A stretch of DNA of 64,000 nt from Acinetobacter pittii ATCC 19004 = CIP 70.29 (GCF_000369045.1 NZ_KB849797.1:452844-516843); one strand, 5' to 3'. Counted from the stretch's first letter, positions 16,619 through 27,666 are shown. The notes: a model not told the origin generated them from the sequence alone. Program-made: numbers and translations.

Positions 16619-18997
16619 TTATCCACGAACTTTAGATTTAGGTTTACTTTTCCCGCCAAACGGTCTTTTTTCTCCTGTTTCACGGGGAGGTAAACCATTA
16701 TGTTGCGTTAGAACCTGTCCTTTTTGTGGACGCTTTTGATTCGAATGATTATTCGTTTGCTGGTTATTTCGTTTAACCGAATCACCTGCTGTAGACGAAT
16801 TTTTCTTACGAGCAGACTTATATTCCCCTTCTGTACCTTTTGGCTGATAAGTCGGAATTAAATGCTGCTTCGAATTACCAATTAAATCTGCACGACCCAT
16901 CTCTTTTAAGGCTTCACGAAGTAATGGCCAGTTGTTTGGATCATGATAACGCAAGAATGCTTTATGCAGACGACGGCGTTTTTCACCTTTTACAATATCA
17001 ACTTTTTCAGTATAGCGAGCTACTTTAGCAAGTGGGTTTTTACCCGAATAATACATGGTTGTTGCAGTTGCCATTGGCGATGGATAGAAAGTCTGTACCT
17101 GATCGGCACGGAAACCATTCTTTTTCAACCAAATTGCAAGATGCATCATGTCATAATCTGAAGTACCCGGATGCGCAGCAATAAAGTAAGGAATTAAATA
17201 TTGCTCTTTTCCTGCTTCTTTACTGAAACGGTCAAACATTTGTTTGAAACGATCATACGTACCAATACCCGGTTTCATCATCTTAGATAACGGGCCTTGT
17301 TCGGTATGTTCAGGAGCAATTTTTAAATAACCACCAACGTGGTGTTGTACCAACTCTTTGACATATTCAGGGTTGAGTACCGCAAGGTCATAGCGCAGAC
17401 CTGAACCAATCAGAATCTTCTTCACACCTTTAATAGCGCGTGCTTTACGGTAAAGCTGCACTAATGGCGCGTGATCGGTATGTAAGTTTTGACAAACACC
17501 CGGATAAACACAAGAAGGTTTACGACAGTTTTTCTCAATTTCAGGATCTTTACAGTGCAAACGGTACATGTTTGCTGTTGGGCCACCTAAATCTGAAATA
17601 ATACCAGTGAAGTTTGGTGCAGTATCACGGATTTTTTCAATCTCACGTAAGATCGAATCTTCCGAACGGTTTTGAATAATACGCCCTTCATGTTCTGTAA
17701 TTGAACAGAATGTACAGCCGCCAAAACAGCCACGCATAATGTTGACCGAGAATTTGATCATATCAAATGCAGGGAAACGAGCATCACCATAAGTAGGATG
17801 TGGCAAACGTGCATAAGGTAAATCAAACACATAATCCATTTCCTCTGTAGTTAGAGGAATTGGAGGCGGGTTAATCCACACATCACGTTCACCATGGCGT
17901 TGCACCAACGCACGAGCATTACCTGGATTAGTTTCAAGGTGTAAAATACGGTTTGCATGTGCGTAAAGCACTTGATCATTTGCCACTTCTTCAAAAGAAG
18001 GCAAGCGAATAACCGCCAACTCTCGTGGTGGCAATTTGTGTTTAATCGCTTTTGACGGTGCCGGCTTTAATTGAACGATTTGAGTGTCGTCATCAAGTTT
18101 GTCGCCTTCACGCACAATCGGATTTGCAACAATCTCTTTTTGGAAATTTTGATACTGAGCTAAAGAGTTACCCTTTTCTTTTTCAACCTCACAGCCATCA
18201 ATATCTTCTGTCATGACATATGGGTTAATAATTGGATCAACACGCCCAACCGTATCTACATCATTACTCGCAAGTTCAACAAACTTTGCTTTTGATGCTT
18301 TATTATGTTTATTAATAATAAATGCAGTACCACGAACATCTGTAATCTCGTGGATTTTCTCACCTTTAGCCAAACGATGCATTACATCAATAATGGCACG
18401 CTCACCATTACCGTACATGAGCAAATCGGCTTTTGAGTCCATCAAAATCGAACGACGGACTTTATCTGACCAATAATCGTAGTGTGCGATACGGCGTAAA
18501 CTGCCTTCAATACCACCCAATAACACAGGTACATCAGGGAATGCTTCTCGACAACGTTGGCAATAAACTGTTGCTGCGCGGTCAGGACGTTTATTCGGTT
18601 CATTGTTTGGAGAATATGCATCATCCGAACGGATTTTACGATCTGCCGTATAACGGTTAATCATCGAATCCATATTACCTGCGGTTACACCCCAAGCAAT
18701 TGTTGGCTTACCTAAAACTCGGAAGCTTTCAACATTGGTCCAGTCTGGCTGCGCAATAATTCCGACACGGAAACCTTGTGCCTCAAGCACACGTCCAATC
18801 ACACCTGATACAAATGATGGATGGTCAATATAAGCATCACCACAGACTAAAATAAAGTCACACGCATCCCAGCCGAGTTGGTCCATTTCTTCTCGTGACA
18901 TCGGCAAAAATGGCGCTGGTTCAAAACACGACGCCCAATATTTGTCGTAATCAAACAGCGCTTTGGGCGCAGTCTGCATGGTGTAGGCAGTAGACAT
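16619..18997 (-). CDS. YgiQ-family radical SAM protein (UPF0313)
   Basis: A 792-aa radical SAM enzyme. Near residues 418-428 it carries the cluster-binding triad CFGGCTFC (CxxxCxxC) after NIMRGC. An N-terminal cobalamin-binding-like segment (DACDFILVCGDAYIDHPSF) is as in YgiQ. A second cysteine-rich stretch (ENCRKPSCVYPGVCQNL) follows. The C-terminal 80 residues are lysine/glutamine-rich and look disordered. The family is widespread but its substrate is unknown. It stands alone between terminators, with start MSTAYTMQTAPKALFDYDKY typical for the family. Confidence 0.93.
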   Translation of the reverse strand: MSTAYTMQTAPKALFDYDKYWASCFEPAPFLPMSREEMDQLGWDACDFILVCGDAYIDHPSFVSGVIGRVLEAQGFRVGIIAQPDWTNVESFRVLGKPTIAWGVTAGNMDSMINRYTADRKIRSDDAYSPNNEPNKRPDRAATVYCQRCREAFPDVPVLLGGIEGSLRRIAHYDYWSDKVRRSILMDSKADLLMYGNGERAIIDVMHRLAKGEKIHEITDVRGTAFIINKHNKASKAKFVELASNDVDTVGRVDPIINPYVMTEDIDGCEVEKEKGNSLAQYQNFQKEIVANPIVREGDKLDDDTQIVQLKPAPSKAIKHKLPPRELAVIRLPSFEEVANDQVLYAHANRILHLETNPGNARALVQRHGERDVWINPPPIPLTTEEMDYVFDLPYARLPHPTYGDARFPAFDMIKFSVNIMRGCFGGCTFCSITEHEGRIIQNRSEDSILREIEKIRDTAPNFTGIISDLGGPTANMYRLHCKDPEIEKNCRKPSCVYPGVCQNLHTDHAPLVQLYRKARAIKGVKKILIGSGLRYDLAVLNPEYVKELVQHHVGGYLKIAPEHTEQGPLSKMMKPGIGTYDRFKQMFDRFSKEAGKEQYLIPYFIAAHPGTSDYDMMHLAIWLKKNGFRADQVQTFYPSPMATATTMYYSGKNPLAKVARYTEKVDIVKGEKRRRLHKAFLRYHDPNNWPLLREALKEMGRADLIGNSKQHLIPTYQPKGTEGEYKSARKKNSSTAGDSVKRNNQQTNNHSNQKRPQKGQVLTQHNGLPPRETGEKRPFGGKSKPKSKVRG

Positions 18998-19164
18998 GGC
19001 TTGCGAATCTCGGCTAGCAAATGGAGGAGAGACATCTAAAGATGAAAGCCGATCATTTTAACATGAATTTCATTCATTTTCCCTGTTTATAAAACATGCG
19101 AAAACAACAATATAGAAATTAATTTGATTAAAGTTTATTCAATATTTTATTCTTGTAATAAATA

Positions 19165-19184
19165 CGGCGGAACAAAATCCGCCG
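19165..19184 (-). terminator. Probable terminator of the phytase-like lipoprotein gene
   Basis: CGGCGGA (19165-19171) and TCCGCCG (19178-19184) form a 7-bp GC stem 26 bases after the stop codon. The following minus-strand tract is T-rich but broken (TATTTATT), so strength is uncertain. Confidence 0.55.
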
Positions 19185-19209
19185 CAGTTTAATTTTTTAT
19201 TTATAGTGC

Positions 19210-20469
19210 TTAGAACAAAGCTTTTGGCAAACGAATCTGAATAATCTCGTTATCGTCAGCCAGTTTTGCGTTACGTCCTGTCGAACCAGGGAAGTTATTA
19301 TCATTGAAAACCGTCAGCGTTGTGCCATTTTCAATAATTACATCTTCAATGGTTTCAAATGGAAAAGCAAAAACCTGTCCCGTACCAATATCCCCTGCTC
19401 TAGCTGTGCCATACAGCATATTCGGATTTGCAATTTTAATTAAATCGACTAAATCTTCACGGCTTACTAGCTGACCTGACTCATTTAATTTGATACGAAT
19501 TAATTTTTTATATCCGCCTAAATTATTCTGAGTTGCATCACGTTCAATAATAATGCCTTCTTTATCATTAAAGAGTTGGAAATCACCAATATTGGTAGCT
19601 TTACTGTCTAACTGGAACCAATAATATTTTCCTGTATACGCTTTTTTCTTAATATCGAATTGGGAAATCAGCAACTGTCTTTCCGTTTCTCGAATTGATT
19701 TAATTGGCTTTTCTATAAGAGGGTAAAGATACTGCCCATCTGGCGAAATCGCCATTCCTTCAAAACCACCACTTTGTTGAACTAGAGGTTCTACAAAATT
19801 AATTTGCGCTTTATTAAACTGATTTTGTGGTGAACGTAATTCTTGAGTCGGATGTAACGGATTTGGCAGAGCAATCGGTGCATCTAATAACACGCCATCT
19901 GCTGAGAAATGGAGTAAATATGGACCAAATTCATCTCCAATCCAGTAGGTCCCGTCACTAGTACGCTGCATCGACTCTGGATCAAAATCAGCGCCCGTTA
20001 ATAAACGCTCAGCTGTATCACCATTGACGATATTAAATGGAATTAATTTATTCGGATCACGCAGTTGGATAAAGCTTTGTACAGTAACTTGGCTCGTGCC
20101 TTTAGCTTTAGTTTTGAAATCAAGCTTTATTTTATAAATACGAAGTAAAAAGTCTGCTGAATTATCTTGAGTTCCAAAACCGTTATCGGCCATTGCCATA
20201 TAACTGCCATCTTCATTTTTTAATGCAGCAGAAAAGCCTTGTACAGGTTGACCTTTAAATGGAGGATAAATTCCATTTGCACCTTTCACATATGCACCAG
20301 AGTCTGGACCAGCAGCATAAGTTTCTACAGGTAACTTAGCAAAAGAAATTAAGGTTGGTTCGGTAACGTTTTCAGTAGGTGAAGTTTGTTCTTGGTCGTT
20401 ATCATCATTACATGCCGCCAATCCTAAACTGGCACAGCATAATAATACCGCTAATGTTTTTTTGCTCAT
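19210..20469 (-). CDS. Lipoprotein with phytase-like esterase domain (PF13449 type)
   Basis: A 419-aa protein with a lipoprotein signal (LLCCASLGLAAC, acylated Cys19) followed by an Asp/Glu/Thr-rich linker. The rest is a beta-propeller of the esterase-like phytase family: AALKNEDGSYMAMADNGFG, RTSDGTYWIGDEFGPYLLHF, SGGFEGMAISPDGQYLYPLIEKP. Acidic residues in these loops bind calcium and substrate in related phytases and alkaline-phosphatase-like proteins. Probably periplasmic or outer-membrane anchored; phosphate scavenging is an inference. No Pho box was recognised upstream. Confidence 0.85.
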   Translation of the reverse strand: MSKKTLAVLLCCASLGLAACNDDNDQEQTSPTENVTEPTLISFAKLPVETYAAGPDSGAYVKGANGIYPPFKGQPVQGFSAALKNEDGSYMAMADNGFGTQDNSADFLLRIYKIKLDFKTKAKGTSQVTVQSFIQLRDPNKLIPFNIVNGDTAERLLTGADFDPESMQRTSDGTYWIGDEFGPYLLHFSADGVLLDAPIALPNPLHPTQELRSPQNQFNKAQINFVEPLVQQSGGFEGMAISPDGQYLYPLIEKPIKSIRETERQLLISQFDIKKKAYTGKYYWFQLDSKATNIGDFQLFNDKEGIIIERDATQNNLGGYKKLIRIKLNESGQLVSREDLVDLIKIANPNMLYGTARAGDIGTGQVFAFPFETIEDVIIENGTTLTVFNDNNFPGSTGRNAKLADDNEIIQIRLPKALF

Positions 20470-20619
20470 GGTTTTATACAGTTGGTAAAAAATTAAGCAA
20501 ATTTAATCAAGCTTATATGAAGTTTTTACTTCAAAAAGATGAAATCTTTATGGCGAAAATATGACAAGACCAACTATTTAATACAACCTCAAAAATTAGA
20601 CCACTTCGCTAAAAACTGC

Positions 20620-21024
20620 TTAAAGTTTTGTTGGCTGATATTCTCCAGCAATCGCTGCTTTCAAAAAGTTCTGAAAAGTTGGGCATTCCATATGATTTTC
20701 AGCAGGACATACAGCAGCATGCTGTAATCCTTGACTAATAAAATGTAAACGCTTTGCCATTTGCTCTAGTTGTTCAGCTTTATCTTTTAGTTTTTGCCGA
20801 TCAAGCTCAGGCTTACCATCTTGTCCAAACATTGCAGCAATCTCATTTAAAGAAAAACCCGCAGCACGACCTAAAGAAATTAATGCCAATTGATCAATGA
20901 CCTGCTTGCCATATTGTCGACGTAAGCCTTGCCGCCCTATCGATTTAATTAATCCCTTCTCTTCATAAAAACGTAGTGTAGCCGTTGTGACTTTTGCCTT
21001 TTTAGCAACTTCACCAATATCCAT
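20620..21024 (-). CDS. MerR-family transcriptional regulator
   Basis: A 134-aa regulator. The winged helix at residues 1-70 (MDIGEVAKKAKVTTATLRFYEEKGLI) is followed by a dimerisation helix (LKDKAEQLEQMAKRL) and a short effector tail with two cysteines (CPAENHMECPTF). The cysteine pattern is not the SoxR iron-sulfur motif nor the CueR/MerR metal loop, so sensing of a thiol-reactive compound or organic ligand is only a guess. It is divergent from the DUF2938/flavodoxin/DUF2798 operon, and a MerR-type dyad lies in the 19-bp spacer of that promoter. Confidence 0.9.
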   Translation of the reverse strand: MDIGEVAKKAKVTTATLRFYEEKGLIKSIGRQGLRRQYGKQVIDQLALISLGRAAGFSLNEIAAMFGQDGKPELDRQKLKDKAEQLEQMAKRLHFISQGLQHAAVCPAENHMECPTFQNFLKAAIAGEYQPTKL

Positions 21025-21033
21025 AATAACCTC

Positions 21034-21064
21034 TTGACTTCAAGTGAACTTGAGCTTGCACAAT
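21034..21064 (+). promoter_or_regulatory. MerR-type promoter with SoxR-like operator
   Basis: -35 TTGACT (21034-21039) and -10 CACAAT (21059-21064) are separated by 19 bp, the over-long spacer typical of MerR-activated promoters. Centred in the spacer is TCAAGT-GA-ACTTGA (21040-21053), almost the SoxR box (CCTCAAGTTAACTTGAGG). The promoter faces the gene at 21106 and also overlaps the leader of the divergent regulator. Confidence 0.8.
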
Positions 21065-21105
21065 AAATTTATCACGTTTCATACGTATAAAAGCAAGGTT
21101 TCAAA

Positions 21106-21591
21106 ATGAATCTCTCCACATTGTTCTTTCAAACTTTATGCCTTGGTATTGGCGCAACAATTATGATGGATATCTGGCTGTTAATATTAAAGATATTCAA
21201 AATTCCGACCTTAAACTTCGCCTTTCTCGGGCGCTGGGTTGGTTGGATATTTAAAGGGAAACTCATCCATCAATCTATAGCTCAAAGCCCTCAAATTAAG
21301 GGTGAATATTTATTAGGTTGGGTTGCTCACTATAGTGTCGGACTAATCTTTTCATTTAGCTTTCTCTTCATTGTCGGCTCAGATTGGCTTAGCCATCCTC
21401 AATTTTATTCAGCACTTCTGTTTGGTGTAGTCACCGTTCTCATTCCTTTTTTTATTATGCAACCTGCGATGGGTAGTGGTTTTGCTTCTTCAAAAACCCC
21501 TCGTCCTTTTTTGAACTGTCTAAAAAGTTTGATGAACCATAGTGTTTTTGGTTGTGGCTTATATCTCACTGCAAAACTATTTCAAATTTAA
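21106..21591 (+). CDS. DUF2938-family membrane protein
   Basis: A 161-aa protein with about four helices. Family features are the N-terminal GATIMMDIW, GRWVGWI at residues 42-48, LGWVAHYSVGLIFSF, QPAMGSGFASSKTPRP, and the C-terminal HSVFGCGLYL. DUF2938 proteins occur in bacteria next to MerR regulators and oxidoreductases, but their function is unknown. It is the first gene of a three-gene operon (18 bp to the flavodoxin-like gene) under the MerR-type promoter. The start ATG follows the promoter by about 35 bp. Confidence 0.85.
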   Translation: MNLSTLFFQTLCLGIGATIMMDIWLLILKIFKIPTLNFAFLGRWVGWIFKGKLIHQSIAQSPQIKGEYLLGWVAHYSVGLIFSFSFLFIVGSDWLSHPQFYSALLFGVVTVLIPFFIMQPAMGSGFASSKTPRPFLNCLKSLMNHSVFGCGLYLTAKLFQI

Positions 21592-21609
21592 ATAAAGAGG
21601 AGACTGCTC

Positions 21610-22176
21610 ATGAAAACTGTTGCCATCATTTACCATAGCCGCCAAGGCCACACCCAATTTATTGCTCAGCAAATTCAAACTGGTATTTTGAGCCATAAAA
21701 ATATGAAAGCAGATTTACTCAATACTGAACATCTTGTCGAAAACCCAGGAACCCTAATTCAATATGATGGCTTAATTTGGGGATCCCCCACTTATTTAGG
21801 TGGTGTATCTTCCAAGTTAAAACAACTCATGGATGTGACGGGGCCATTATGGAAAAAACAGAGCTTTAAAGGAAAACTAGCGGCTGGATTTACCGTTTCA
21901 TCTCTTCCTGCTGGTGATAAACAATCCACACTAATTTCAATTTTTACTTTTTGCATGCAACACGGCATGTTATGGGTCGGCAACCCGATTATGCCTGAGC
22001 AACACCAAGGTATTCCTTATACTCAAGCAGCCAATCGTCTAGGCTCATGGTCAGGCTTAATGGCTCAGGCTGAACATGGCAGTAATGCCGATAGGTTTGA
22101 TGAAGGAGATATTAAAACTGCTCAACAATTTGGAGAAAATTTTGCATTGACCTTAAATGCTTATCAAGGAATATAA
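21610..22176 (+). CDS. Flavodoxin-fold NAD(P)H-dependent oxidoreductase, WrbA-like
   Basis: A 188-aa protein. The FMN phosphate loop YHSRQGHTQFIA is at residues 8-19, and the second flavin-contact motif GSPTYLGGVSSKLKQLMD at about 58-75 is typical of WrbA/NQO-type quinone reductases. AAGFTVSSLPAGDKQSTL covers the third loop. It probably reduces quinones or nitro/azo compounds by two electrons, avoiding redox cycling. It has AAAGAGGAG just upstream and is the second gene of the MerR-controlled operon, so induction by quinone-like or electrophilic stress is a reasonable inference. Confidence 0.88.
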   Translation: MKTVAIIYHSRQGHTQFIAQQIQTGILSHKNMKADLLNTEHLVENPGTLIQYDGLIWGSPTYLGGVSSKLKQLMDVTGPLWKKQSFKGKLAAGFTVSSLPAGDKQSTLISIFTFCMQHGMLWVGNPIMPEQHQGIPYTQAANRLGSWSGLMAQAEHGSNADRFDEGDIKTAQQFGENFALTLNAYQGI

Positions 22177-22180
22177 GACC

Positions 22181-22393
22181 ATGAAAGCACAGAGGCTTTT
22201 ATTTCTCTTAATTTTATCAGGAATGATGTCTTTTATAATTTCAGGCATTTCAACTTTTAAAGTAGTGGGACTAAATCACCATTTCCTTTCATTGTGGGTA
22301 TCGGCTTGGATTATTGCATGGATATTGGCTTTTCTAAGTGTATTGATTTGTGCTCCTATTGCCCAGAAACTTGTCGACATCGTATTTAAGTAA
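22181..22393 (+). CDS. DUF2798-family small membrane protein
   Basis: A 70-aa protein with two helices (about residues 4-24 and 34-58), and the pattern MSFIISGISTFK...WVSAWIIAWILAF...CAPIAQKLV typical of DUF2798. The frame is open from 22157, but the ATG at 22181 is preferred: AAGGA ends about ten bases upstream, and the longer reading would overlap the previous gene. Third and last gene of the MerR-linked operon, about 90 bp before the predicted small RNA. Function unknown. Confidence 0.85.
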   Translation: MKAQRLLFLLILSGMMSFIISGISTFKVVGLNHHFLSLWVSAWIIAWILAFLSVLICAPIAQKLVDIVFK

Positions 22394-22400
22394 GTTGATC

Positions 22401-22418
22401 TGTAAGTTAAAACGTACA
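22401..22418 (+). promoter_or_regulatory. GacA-type upstream activating sequence
   Basis: TGTAAG-TTAAAA-CGTACA matches the pseudomonad GacA box TGTAAG-N6-CTTACA at 11 of 12 defined bases. It lies just after the DUF2798 stop and about 66 bp upstream of the likely start of the Rsm-like RNA, in the correct orientation. The RNA promoter has a plausible -10 (CATAAT, 22461-22466) but no good -35, as expected of an activator-dependent promoter. Confidence 0.72.
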
Positions 22419-22473
22419 AAACTTGCGGTGATTTGCGGATATTCATCTTTAGTATTTTTTCATAATATATGAA

Positions 22474-22591
22474 ACATAGAGAGACAGGATGTCTCATTGA
22501 AGAAGAATAAGAACGCAGGAAGCGGTAGTTGACAGGAGTTAGCTACATAAGCTGAATACGAAAGAACCTCGACAGGATGTCGGGGTTTTTT
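22474..22591 (+). ncRNA. Csr/Rsm-type small RNA (predicted CsrA-sequestering RNA)
   Basis: About 115 nt with no ORF. Four AGGA motifs, each in a hairpin loop: GAGAC-AGGAT-GTCTC (22481-22495); CGC-AGGAA-GCG (22514-22524); a 9-bp stem from GTAGTTGAC (22525-22533) closing an AGGA tetraloop (22534-22537) with GTTAGCTAC as the 3' arm (22538-22546); and CCTCGAC-AGGAT-GTCGGGG (22567-22585) followed by T6, which is also the terminator. GACAGGATGTC occurs twice and fits the CsrA consensus RUACARGGAUGU. Size, GGA-in-loop layout, terminator and the GacA-like box upstream match RsmX/Y/Z of pseudomonads. A. baumannii is known to have GacS/GacA and CsrA. The 5' end is an estimate from the -10. Confidence 0.86.
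22567..22591 (+). terminator. Intrinsic terminator of the Rsm-like RNA
   Basis: A 7-bp stem CCTCGAC/GTCGGGG (one G-T pair) with an AGGAT loop, followed by TTTTTTC. It doubles as the fourth GGA hairpin. Confidence 0.92.
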
Positions 22592-22765
22592 CATTTTAAT
22601 TATACAAAATTCTCACTATTTGCTTATGCTGAGCAACAGAACTTATATTGATCGAGTAGTTACAGCTGAATACCATGATTTCATTTGAAATTTGATTATC
22701 GGTTTTGTATTTTGCTTACCTCATCTTTATCTAACAATTATTTTAAACCGACTCAAATAAACATT

Positions 22766-23293
22766 GTGAGTCTCAAATTTTTCGTAATTGCTTTAATGAC
22801 AATAATGACTGGGTGTACAAGCTTAGGCCCGAATAGTGGTTCATTTTCATGGCGTTCAAATAAGCTCTCATCTGGTCTACAAAAAGCTTATTCCGTTCCA
22901 CAAAGCACAGCAAATCGATTATCTCCAATAATTATTCAAAGTGCTGACCAATATAATGTCCCCCCTCTTTTACTCGCAGCAGTCATCAGGCAAGAGTCTA
23001 GTTACAATAGTAATGCTCGCTCTCCTACTGGCGCCGTCGGTTTAACTCAAATTATTCCAAGTTATTGGCAACAAACTTGTGCGGGGAATTTATATGATGA
23101 AACCACTAATATTCAATGTGGGGCTTATATTTTAAATCACTATTATCAGTCAGCTGATAGTTGGTTCAAGGCAACAGCTTATTATAATGTGGGACCAACT
23201 GGATATGAGCGAAGCTTCTGGACACGACACAAAGCAAAAAAATATGCTCGATCTGTGAAACGTCATCAGAAAACTTTAAAAAGTGCATTATAA
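22766..23293 (+). CDS. Lytic transglycosylase (SLT family) lipoprotein
   Basis: The frame is open from a TTG at 22685 and has no early ATG. A GTG at 22766 gives a clean lipoprotein signal (MSLKFFVIALMTIMTGC, lipobox MTGC) and a 175-aa protein, so I prefer it, although no good ribosome site precedes it. The SLT domain follows: LLAAVIRQESSYNSNARSP with catalytic Glu in RQESSY, GAVGLTQIIPSYW, then CGAYILNHYYQ and FKATAYYNVGP. It cleaves peptidoglycan to 1,6-anhydro-MurNAc products at the envelope. Its promoter must lie in the short gap after the small RNA terminator. Confidence 0.87.
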   Translation: MSLKFFVIALMTIMTGCTSLGPNSGSFSWRSNKLSSGLQKAYSVPQSTANRLSPIIIQSADQYNVPPLLLAAVIRQESSYNSNARSPTGAVGLTQIIPSYWQQTCAGNLYDETTNIQCGAYILNHYYQSADSWFKATAYYNVGPTGYERSFWTRHKAKKYARSVKRHQKTLKSAL

Positions 23294-23304
23294 ATTCAGA
23301 TCAA

Positions 23305-23338
23305 ATAAAAAAAAGCCCATCTATTAATGGGCTTTTTT
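23305..23338. terminator. Bidirectional intrinsic terminator between the transglycosylase gene and cysK
   Basis: AAAAGCCCAT (23311-23320) pairs with ATGGGCTTTT (23327-23336), with A-rich and T-rich flanks on opposite sides. Confidence 0.93.
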
Positions 23339-23350
23339 ACATAGTTAATT

Positions 23351-24349
23351 TTATTCGTCAAATAAACCTTCAAATAAAACAGAAGATAAATAACGTTCTC
23401 CGCTATCAGGAAGAATAACAACTATTGTTTTACCAGCATTTTCAGGACGCTCTGCAATTTTAGCTGCAGCAGCCAAGGCAGCTCCACTTGAGATACCTAC
23501 CAAAATACCTTCTTGAGTTGCACAGTTTCTCGCCCATTGAATTGCTTCTTCACTACTCACTGGTAAGACTTCATCAACCAAATCCAAATCAAGATTTTTT
23601 GGAATAAAGTTTGCACCAATCCCCTGAATTTTATGAGGTGCAGGCGTAATACTTTCACCATTTTTAGTTTGAGTAATAATTGGAGACTCAGCAGGTTCAA
23701 CTGCTACTGAGTACAATGGCTTATTTTGGACCTGTTCAAAATAACGAGAAATACCCGTTATCGTACCTCCAGTACCTACGCCAGCAACTAAAATATCAAC
23801 CTGCCCACCTGTTGCTTGCCAAATTTCTGGGCCAGTTGTGTCCACATGAATTTGTGGATTGGCTGGATTTTCAAATTGTTGTGGCAAAAAATAAACATCT
23901 GGCTGTTCAGTTGCTAATCGTACCGCTTCATCAACCGCCCCTTTCATCCCTTTCGTCGGTTCAGTTAGAACTAAATTAGCACCTAAAGCTTTTAATACTT
24001 TTCTACGTTCAAGACTCATGCTGGCTGGCATAGTCAAAGTAATTGCATAACCCTTCGCTGCCGCAACAAAAGCCAATGCAATCCCTGTATTACCACTAGT
24101 TGGTTCAACTATATGCATGCCTTCTTTCAACACACCTCTTTTTTCTGCATCTGCAATTAGTGCAGCCCCAATACGGCATTTCACAGAAAAGGCAGGATTA
24201 CGACTTTCTACTTTCGCTAATACAGTTGCACCAGTTTTAATTAAACGGTTGATGCGAACTAAAGGAGTATTACCAATAGCTTCTGCATTATTTGTATAAA
24301 CTGCAATACCTAAATTATTGGGTGTTGGGAATTGTTGATCGGTAGACAT
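23351..24349 (-). CDS. cysK: Cysteine synthase A (O-acetylserine sulfhydrylase)
   Basis: A PLP enzyme making cysteine from O-acetylserine and sulfide. The 332-aa length is in family range. The PLP lysine is Lys57 in NPAFSVKCRIGA, the substrate loop PTSGNTG is at residues 83-89, and the phosphate loop GVGTGGTITG is near 195. The C-terminal PDSGERYLSSVLFEGLF is typical of CysK. The N-terminus is about 15 residues longer than in E. coli. The start is set by AAGGAT five bases before the ATG. A possible -10 (TATAAT on the minus strand, 24386-24391) lies near the end of the rRNA operon. Monocistronic. Confidence 0.95.
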   Translation of the reverse strand: MSTDQQFPTPNNLGIAVYTNNAEAIGNTPLVRINRLIKTGATVLAKVESRNPAFSVKCRIGAALIADAEKRGVLKEGMHIVEPTSGNTGIALAFVAAAKGYAITLTMPASMSLERRKVLKALGANLVLTEPTKGMKGAVDEAVRLATEQPDVYFLPQQFENPANPQIHVDTTGPEIWQATGGQVDILVAGVGTGGTITGISRYFEQVQNKPLYSVAVEPAESPIITQTKNGESITPAPHKIQGIGANFIPKNLDLDLVDEVLPVSSEEAIQWARNCATQEGILVGISSGAALAAAAKIAERPENAGKTIVVILPDSGERYLSSVLFEGLFDE

Positions 24350-24431
24350 ATTATATCCTTATTAGACTTGATATGAATTTCTTCCATTATAATCATATAA
24401 AGAATTGACGATACAAATTCCGCACATAAAG

Positions 24432-24463
24432 AAACACCCCCACTCTTGCGAACGGGGGTGTTT
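24432..24463 (-). terminator. Intrinsic terminator of the rRNA operon
   Basis: AAACACCCCC (24432-24441) pairs with GGGGGTGTTT (24454-24463). It lies about ten bases after the 5S 3' end on the minus strand, a GC-rich stem with flanking T residues. Confidence 0.9.
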
Positions 24464-24473
24464 AGAATAATGA

Positions 24474-24588
24474 GCTGGCGATGACTTACTCTCACATGGG
24501 TAACCCCACACTACCATCAGCGCTAAGAGGTTTCACTTCTGAGTTCGGGAAGGGATCAGGTGGTTCACTCTTGCTATGGTCGCCAGCA
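24474..24588 (-). rRNA. rrf: 5S ribosomal RNA
   Basis: About 115 nt. The terminal stem GCTGGCG/CGCCAGC (24474-24480 and 24581-24587) closes the molecule. Internal conserved segments such as the complement of GAGTTCGGGAAGGGATCAGG are present. Last gene of the rRNA operon; ends approximate to a few bases. Confidence 0.95.
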
Positions 24589-24775
24589 CAACTGTTTATG
24601 GATACTTGCTTCGTTTTATTCACTGTGTGATACGTTGCGTTTTCCAAATCTTTACAGATGGGCTGATTGGTCTGATTTTTCGTTGTTCATTTTAGCTAGT
24701 AGTATAACTAAATCAAGTTGCTTTGCATGTTTATGAATCGATTGATGCTTCATATACAACTGCTTGGGTGTTGTA

Positions 24776-27666
<2,891 letters not shown>

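Noticed and set aside
22685..22765. TTG start for the transglycosylase at 22685
   Set aside because: It would bury the lipoprotein signal about 45 residues into the protein; the GTG at 22766 gives a normal signal peptide.
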